Assembly: GCA_948567375.1 (NCBI GenBank)
Contig: OX419762.1
Span: 8,376,001 to 8,440,000 of the forward strand
DNA from: Lunularia cruciata
Taxonomy: Eukaryota; Streptophyta; Marchantiopsida; Lunulariales; Lunulariaceae
Length of the DNA stretch: 64,000 nucleotides
Direction of reading: 5' to 3'
Made by a program: the position numbers and the translations under genes. Below the pieces are notes generated by a model. It was not told where the DNA came from, did not search any database, and was given only the letters and a program-made list of their open reading frames with translations. Below are positions 57,511 to 64,000 of this stretch, piece after piece (positions within the stretch are counted from its first letter, which is position 1; every line of letters starts with the position of its first letter).

Positions 57511-58850
57511 ACCCAATATTGGCTGTGGTCGTGGATATGTCTGTGCATACTGATGTCTGTTTTTTCAGGGATTTAACAAGTATGTCGATGTCTCCATTCC
57601 TTCCCTTCTCTTATTAACGTTGATTCAGCTTCAGCTTTTTCTTGACTGGTTCTCATTATGCGAGTACAGTTATACGATTGCTCCTTACCCTACATTTCTG
57701 CTTGTTTCTTCTTTCCACATGCTAGCATTTTACGATAGCGACTACATTTCTGGTTCATACTCATTTTCAACCAATTCTTTCCTCTTTGATAACATTGGCA
57801 CTAATGAGTTTTCGAACAGAAACGAAGGGTATGGACACTTGCTCAGTTACTTTGGAATTGCGTTTGTGCTGTCGTGAAGGTTTATTATGGTCACCTTCTG
57901 CTTCCCTTAGTTGTTTAGCTCACCGGTACTCAAGCCTCCCTAGAACTTGTTGCAATATACTCTATCCAATCCTCATTCGTGGCGTTGCTATCCGATTGTT
58001 GCCAGGTCACATTTACTTAGGATTTCATTTGATGATAATTTTTCTCTATACATGCAGGTATCATGTTTTTGTGTTTTATATATATACTTCATGAGTTCTG
58101 GATAACCCGTTCTGGGAACGGCTTCTGTTATAGTATACCAATATACATGCAGGCATGCATCATGTTTCTGTTTATTAGATACATGCAACAATATATAGAT
58201 GTTACTATTACATTGCTTCCAGGTTACATTTACTTATCTTTTATTCAACCAGATGTTCGATATCTTGTTTTCATTACATATCGTGCATAGCATTTGCATT
58301 CAATGAGATCTGGATCTCCCGTTTGATGAATGGTTTCTGTTCTATTTTTCTATATCCAATCCTCTTTCGTTTCGCTCTCGTTGCTCTCGTTACATTGCGA
58401 TATGTATGAGAAAACACCATCTACTCTGCTCCCGCATTGGTCCAACCCTCCATTCCTCAACTATTTCCCTCCCTCTTATTTTTCACTCTCTTTGCCTGCT
58501 TCATAGCTTGACTTTTGATCTCCAGTGTTCTCACCCGACTCCAGCCTTCAGTTTATTTTCTTTGTTCTGGCTATTGCTTATAGTTGATCAATTGCACCCT
58601 GTCTTATATTTCTCGAAGTCTGTTGTATAGTTGATATAGGTGATATCAAATACATGTTGTTTACTAGTTCTTTAGACATATGTGTGCTCGATACGTTGCA
58701 ATTAGGCCTTTTCTTCAGGTTACATTCGATGCATTCTACCCTAAGGATTTATCACTATACTCGCATTGAGCATTGAACATATTTTGGTCACTCTTCATAT
58801 GTATTTAATGAGTTCTGGATCACCCGTTCCTAGGCATCCGCTCTCATCTA
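57511..58850. other. Inserted sequence of unknown origin with internal degenerate repeats
   Basis: The AATATT-type 3' flank of copy 4 stops at CCAATATTGG and resumes near 58850 (AATATCCATAAGTATCTAATATAC), so this 1.34 kb appears inserted. It contains repeated motifs: CAGGTCACATTTACTTA / CAGGTTACATTTACTTA / CAGGTTACATTCGATG (58004, 58219, 58717) and GAGTTCTGGATAACCCGTTC-like copies (58092, 58305, 58811). ORFs of 60-100 codons have no recognisable domain. A CTGTTTTTTCAG acceptor-like site is at 57557-57568. The origin is unknown. Confidence 0.4.
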
Positions 58851-59402
58851 CCAATACAAAATATCCATAAGTATCTAATATACCAAATATTCATAAGTAT
58901 CTAATATACAAAATATCTAGTCAAGATAGGAGGTTATAATGAAATATCGACCTTGAGACAAGATATCCAATAATAAGAAAGAGGAAGTTTATTTTTGGGG
59001 AATAGATACACTCATACCTCTCAAATGAACTACATGAAACTATATGAATAGACTAAATCTCAAATCTTTATTGTTAGGTTTTACCTCACTTTGTTAGTAT
59101 TATTTTCTCCTTCAAAAGACCTTTGAAGGAACAAAGATTGATGAAGTGCCTTCATTTGAATGGCCTCATTTGTATGCTCTTAATCTTAGGCTCATGTCAA
59201 GTACCCTAATTCTAATGAAAAAGTTTCATTGGACAAGTTATCCGTCCATACTTATGCATGATCATGAAGAAATTTTATATCAATACTCCCCTTTATCTAG
59301 AACTTTGATATTCCTAATATTATAAACGTACATATCTCAATCCAAGTCTTAAATCGAAGAAGTCTTATATATGTATTGATTGATATCTTCACTGCAATAA
59401 GG

Positions 59403-59406
<4 letters not shown>
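58851..59406. other. Continuation of the hydrolase copy 4 3' flank
   Basis: It resumes the AATATT/TCTAATATAC repeats, then AAAAGACCTTTGAAGGAACAAAG, the counterpart of 34770 and 52790. This is the right limit of the S-type homology. Confidence 0.4.

Positions 59407-59456
<50 letters not shown>
59407..59456. repeat. (TA)n microsatellite
   Basis: Twenty-five TA units. Confidence 0.95.
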
Positions 59457-59459
<3 letters not shown>

Positions 59460-61201
59460 ATAATATAGTCACCTACCCAAGTATATAATTACAAAGGACA
59501 AGAACAATGGTATCTGATCATTGTAATGTGTCGGTCTTGTCATTAAACTTCCACAACGTACAATTTAGTCAATCTAAAATACAATTCAACCGGTTTTAAG
59601 ACTTACCTGATCAATATAGAAATGCAACTTAAGATATTTCAAAACTTACTGGTTCAACATAGAAGTGTAATTTAGGAGTATAATTTTGTATCAAGAATCT
59701 TCAATTTCTTTTCTTATTCTTCCCTTTGTTTGTGTGGAGAAGGAGAGTTTCCATAATTGTAAAAATATCCAGAAGGAAGTGCAAGTAGGGAGAGGGAGAA
59801 GACAATAGTCCAAATACTAGATATTCCTACTAAAGATGGAGAGGAACACTTATATCAAAGGGGTGTCCAAAGATCTTACTTTGATTTGAATGCAATAATA
59901 AGCTGCCTAAAGAACTGCTACCAAGGAACATTGCTACATACCAATAGCTTCTCTTGTGAAGACAATGATTGATCATAGATTGAATGCCATTAAGCTGAAG
60001 GCCCAAAGATACAAATTCAATGTTTCACCTCAAGCAAGACATTGTTAACCTTATCTTCATACCATTAGTTCTGTCCATTTTCGTTAAATGACTATGGACA
60101 CTTCCTCATGAATGCAAATATCTTCTAAGTAAACTTTACAACTAGCACCATGGTGAGAGGAGTCATACAAAAAAAAAACCCAAATCATATTGAACCTTAA
60201 AAACACCATCATCAATCCATGTGAGATGGAGGCACAAAGTGCAATCTTAAAAAAGGTTTCACCTAAACTTCTTGTTATGGAATCGGGAGTATGTGTCTCA
60301 AGTCCAATGGCAATCAAACTTTGCAGCCAAAAGCATTTAGTGCTTGGCCAACTTTGGGCTAAACACACAAAGGTGGGGAGAACTGTATTTGAGGACATTT
60401 TTGGGAGAAGATAAGGGACCAAAGGTGAGCATCACGCTGGATTCCCACTTTGACATGTTGAGTAAAGAAATGCATGACCAAATTGCCAAACATTCCAAGG
60501 GAACAAGCATCCCTCAATAGATGTGCAGTAGTGCAATACAAGAATCTGGCATGATAGGCAATTATAGTAGCATGGACAAAGATGTTCTGAATGACCACTT
60601 ACCTTCCTTCACTTACTTTTGAATGAACAAGTGGTCTTCTTCAAACATATATTCTTGAGTTTTGGGATTAATTATGCAAGGATATCCATAGAACATATCA
60701 CATGAATGGTTAACATCTTTGCAAGACAAAGACCACACTATCTCATGCACTTTGTCATTCATTTCTATATTAGGATGAACTTGCTCATTATAGAGGAGTA
60801 GAAATAATTTTTTGGATATTTCATCCAGAGTTTCTATTTTGTAGCTACTCTAAAAGTGGAGTGACATATGAATATTATGCAAGAGGTAGATGAGACATTC
60901 TTTACATAGAAAATTTTGTCTTGTAGTTATACGCTTACACACAAATCATAGTCTTTTGTCAAGAAATGTTTTGTTCTCACAAGGATATAGTCACAAATAA
61001 CAAGATACAAAGGAAACTATCACAAATTGCTTCTTTATTATCACCTCTTTATCTTCTTGGCTAGAAACTACTCATTGAAGAGTGTAATGTTACTATAGAA
61101 GGTGCACTATAGAAATTCATATAGCAAAACTCATCACATATAGAATAAATCAATTCCTATCTTGAAAGTGATGTTGCAGTCCAAAGGTGGCTAACCTGTC
61201 C
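59457..61201. other. Unassigned, probably decayed element sequence
   Basis: Several ORFs of 70-110 codons overlap at 60084-60600 on both strands; none has a domain I recognise. The minus-strand 112-codon frame (60422-60084) is the longest and has a hydrophobic middle, but composition and overlap give no support for a gene. Confidence 0.35.
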
Positions 61202-61894
61202 TGTAACACCCATTTGTGCATGTGTGTGGTATTGTGATATTTAGCTTGGTATTATAAGTACTTAAGAGATATTATTTATATAGAAATAAAGGATGGTTCT
61301 ATATTAGTCATGGTTAGCTAAAGTTAGTCATAGCTAAGATAGAGGGAACCTTACCTTAGAGGAAGTAGAAAAGATGAGCATCACTATTTTGGATTTTAGT
61401 GTGTTTGACTTGGTATTATTCCTAGGTGTTTGGCTTTGAGGAAAGAGTTGAGAACTCTTGGGCCTGCAAGCCTTTTTTGTTTTGGATTCTTCTTTAGTCC
61501 AAGGATAGCCCATGTGAAGGAATCCCTGACTTAGTGGTTGATTCAAGATAAGACCACATGCTTAGGGGAATATGCCCATGTGAATGGATATTCTTTTCTA
61601 CTTTTTGACTTTACTTGACTTTTAGTCTAGTAAGTTGAGTTACTAAGGTAATTAGTAACTTTGGTATGTAACTATTTCACAAGTATATAACAAGGGGTGA
61701 GGAGGTACTCATCATCCTTTCATTTGTAACTATATCTCTCTCATTGAGTTCTCTAGTGAGCAATGTCTTGAGTCTTGGAGTGTTAGCCTTGGAGGAGTAT
61801 GATGGAGTTGGGGTTCCTTGCCTTCTTAGTCCATGGTGCGCTACCATAATAGCCATCAGAGGTTCATCCTAAGTGAGAGACAGGCCGGCCCACA
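61202..61894 (+). repeat. 5' LTR of a second gypsy element (693 bp)
   Basis: It starts TGTAACACCC and ends GGCCCACA, and matches 43829-44525 throughout with small indels, for example at the TATATAAC box near 61684. It is followed by a primer-binding site and a leader, so this is a 5' LTR in the plus orientation. Confidence 0.85.
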
Positions 61895-61898
61895 TTTT

Positions 61899-61916
61899 TG
61901 GTTCCGTTACCGTGAC
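61899..61916 (+). promoter_or_regulatory. Primer-binding site, tRNA-Asp-like
   Basis: TGGTTCCGTTACCGTGAC lies 4 bases after the LTR end. It resembles TGGCGCCGTTGCCGGGGA, the aspartate-tRNA type used by many plant gypsy elements, with several substitutions. Confidence 0.5.
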
Positions 61917-63470
61917 CTCTCTATAAGGCAAGATAATGTCCCGCTTTCAATTCTACATTAGACAAAAGGAGGCTATGAGAGTTCACTTAGAGAGAACATT
62001 AAGAGAGGAGAAGGCTGAACTTATGTTAGAGAACCAAGATCCATTTGTATACCATGTAGTTCATTATGATGTCTTTGAATTGATTTTGTACATCTTGTAC
62101 ACATGAGAGGATTTGGAGAGATTATGTGAGGTGGATTGCAGATTTTGGGGGTTAAGGTGATTTTGGGCAAAATCTCAAGTTTGAGATCTGAACTTGAAAT
62201 TTCTACACATAATAGCTTGGGTTATCTTTCAGTTATCACATTTGAAATTATTGTGAGAGCTATTATGCGCATTAGGTTAAAATTTTTGAAAGTTGATAGG
62301 GTAAATTGCTCTCGTAACTGCATGCTCTCTAGAAAATTGTATAGAGTCTGCCATTTCTTCAATTCTGAGTCAATTGTACTGAAATTTTCCAAGAACATTA
62401 AGTGCATTGTATTCTACTTTCTGCCACAAAAATTAGAGAGAGATCATTTTTGTGCATTGAGTTATGAGTTTCTGAAATGAAGGGGGTGGTTTTCAGACCA
62501 AATCTGAAATATGTGTGTTGAATAGAAAGGTGTTTGGGCCAAATGGCTTGATAAAAAGATTTGAAATTTTGTAGGGAAGGACACCCTAGAGTTGTGATCA
62601 TGTGTGTAAAATTTTGGAGGACTGTCACGTACAACTTGAGAATTCTGAGTGAAATTATGAGGAAGGATCAATTCTACAAAGTGGAGATCTCATGCATGAG
62701 GAGTTTGAGAGCAACAAAAAGCATGTTTGAGTGTTTAGATTCATCTTGGGAACATGGAGGGTCACCAAGAGTGGAAATTAAGACTATGCAAGGTTCCCCA
62801 AGGGTTTGAGGTGATTGTAGGGGTGGATTTGAGGAAAAGAGAGTTTACAATAGAATTTGAATAGAGTGTTGAGAGGATCCAAAAACTTGCGCCACTTGGA
62901 GGAAAGAGTGAGTCTAAGTGTTTTCTATGTGGAGAGAAATGACATAAGGCAAGTTCATGTCCATTGACCTTTGAGAGCAAGAGATTGAGTGGAAGGAGAG
63001 ACTTACTTGACTTGGGTTTGCATGTTGGACCTTCTTCACCAAGATTAGGAGGGAGAAGATCTAAGACCAAGGAGTTGTGTGAGTGTGTGAGTTTGTGGAG
63101 TGGAAGGACTTCCAAAAGGACATGAGTGTAGTGGAGTAAAAGAACTTTTGGAGACTTTGGTGAAGGATCTTGGAGAGAGTCTTGGTATAGCTATAGAAAT
63201 ACTACCACATTCATTAGCTAGTTCTCACAATTAGTGATGGAGATAATCTTTCAACTTATGGATAAACTATCCATGAAAGTTAGATTAATATACACTCTAG
63301 GATTTGATGTTGCTATAGAAATCTTGGAGCAATTTGAACCTTTTTTGTTCCCTAGAGTGGATTATTCTCAAATGGTGTTAGTCATGTATATACTCTATTA
63401 GTAATAGAGTGAGAGAAAAGAAAAGAAAAAAAGAAAAAATTTGAGATAAAAGAAAGATAATGAGGGGTTA
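61917..63470 (+). other. Leader of the second gypsy element with a CCHC-knuckle scrap
   Basis: A long region before gag. At 62919-62960 one frame reads CFLCGEK, a stop, then HKASSC, an exact C-x2-C-x4-H-x4-C spacing with one TGA inside. A knuckle normally follows gag, not precedes it, so this may be a piece of another element nested in the leader. No continuous ORF. Confidence 0.4.
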
Positions 63471-63472
63471 AG

Positions 63473-63640
63473 ATGGGGAAACTTCCTGTTTTCTTTGGCA
63501 AGGATGGAGAAGATGTGGAGGCCTTTGTGAGAGACTTCAAGAGAGCTTTCATAGGAAAAAATGAGAGGAAGAAGAATGAGTGGGCCTCATTATTACCAAA
63601 TTTCTTAGAAGATGTAGCACTTACATGGTATGAGTCTATA
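63473..63640 (+). pseudogene. Ty3/gypsy gag N-terminal fragment
   Basis: MGKLPVFFGKDGEDVEAFVRDFKRAFIGKN and LLPNFLEDVALTWYESI are the conserved start of plant gypsy gag (the F-GxxGEDVEAFI--F-RA and LP-FLEDxALTWYE motifs). The frame then runs into sequence belonging to the opposite-strand LTR, which appears inserted after WYESI. The ATG at 63473 lies in a purine-rich context and fits a true start. Only about 55 residues remain. Confidence 0.75.
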
Positions 63641-64000
63641 AAAGACCGAAACCGAGGAGAGAAAAAGGAGAATGGAAATTCACATTGGGACACTTGAATG
63701 AGGGAAAACTCCAAATGCCTAGCATGAGCTTTGGCCTTGGTATTTATAGGTAGCATACAAGCCCCTTGAAGCTTCTCAAGAAGCTTCCTTGAGCCGCTTT
63801 CTTGGAGTGCAAGCCAAGTTAACTAGGAAGTTTCTCAAGAAGCTTCCTTCTAGAAGCCGCCTACTTGCCGTGCAAGCTAAGCTAGTTAGAAGTTTCTAGA
63901 AGCTTCCTTCTAGAAGCTACCTACTTAGAGCGCAAGTTAACTAGTTGGGAAGCTTCCCAAGAAGCTTCTTAGATGCTTCTAGAATATTCTAGGCTATTTT
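63640..64000 (-). repeat. Heat-shock-element-like LTR, minus orientation, cut by window end
   Basis: This is the reverse complement of 4230-4660 in order: the LTR inner part with TATAAATA (complement near 63743-63750), then four or more GAAGCTTC/TTCTAGAA clusters. At 63889-63906 GAAGTTTCTAGAAGCTTC is four perfectly spaced alternating GAA/TTC units. The outer end AGAATATTCTAG near 63984-63995 matches 4262. It interrupts the gag fragment. Confidence 0.72.

Noticed and set aside
57620-58290. Possible small membrane protein genes in the 57.5-58.9 kb insertion
   Set aside because: Hydrophobic ORFs arise from T-rich DNA here. They have no start context, no homologous copies and no domain.
60084-60422. 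Minus-strand 112-codon ORF as a gene
   Set aside because: It overlaps a plus-strand ORF of similar quality, and neither shows a known motif.

Overview
This is nuclear DNA of a land plant. It is AT-rich, dominated by nested and decayed transposable elements (Ty3/gypsy, Ty1/copia, PIF/Harbinger and a non-LTR element), and its genes are short exons with GT-AG introns. The size and age of the repeat load, a LINE that appears to carry a restriction-like endonuclease, and a multicopy alpha/beta-hydrolase of the kind found at the N-terminus of bryophyte hydrolase-NBS-LRR proteins suggest a gymnosperm, fern or bryophyte more than a flowering plant. I cannot name the species.

The central feature is a repeated block S, present about four times (roughly 13.3-21.6 kb, 27.9-34.9 kb, 45.3-52.9 kb, and a shorter one at 53.7-59.3 kb). 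Each complete block holds, left to right, a decayed minus-strand ORF of unknown function, a conserved upstream block with a near-perfect TTCGAA-centred palindrome, and a plus-strand four-exon gene for a SERAC1/DUF676-like serine hydrolase. By my gene model, exon 1 encodes only a short N-terminal lipidation-type peptide (MGGIFS or variants), exon 2 a Ser/Gly-rich linker, exon 3 the hydrolase core with GHSIGG, and exon 4 the catalytic-histidine end. Copies 3 (49599-51141) and 4 (54672-56244) are open throughout. Copies 1 and 2 are pseudogenes. There are two extra orphan copies of exon 1, at 31120 and 47652.

A LINE family with 3'-terminal pieces on both strands has landed in these loci several times: a 2.85-kb copy in intron 2 of copy 1, and truncated copies upstream of copy 4 and of the orphan exon at 47652. 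Older pieces lie at 22.3 and 35.3 kb.

Region by region: 0-1.2 kb, a decayed element ORF (minus). 2.98-4.2 kb, a PIF/Harbinger transposase relic (minus). 4.2-4.68 kb, an LTR with heat-shock-element-like repeats, followed by an initiator-Met-type primer site. 5.5-9.9 kb, a decayed chromovirus. 10.1-11.05 kb, a copia LTR relative. 12.3-13.3 kb and 21.6-24.5 kb, a direct repeat R flanking the first S block. 24.7-26.9 kb, a PIF/Harbinger relic joined to the same ORF as at the window start, inverted relative to it. 27.4-27.9 kb, two short tandem arrays. 36.1-39.5 kb, a copia element (minus). 40.3-44.5 kb, a nearly intact Ty3/gypsy pol with its 3' LTR. 57.5-58.85 kb, an unexplained insertion in the flank of hydrolase copy 4. 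61.2-63.6 kb, the 5' LTR, leader and gag of the same gypsy family. 63.6-64 kb, another heat-shock-like LTR (minus), cut by the window end. I found no rRNA, tRNA or CRISPR.
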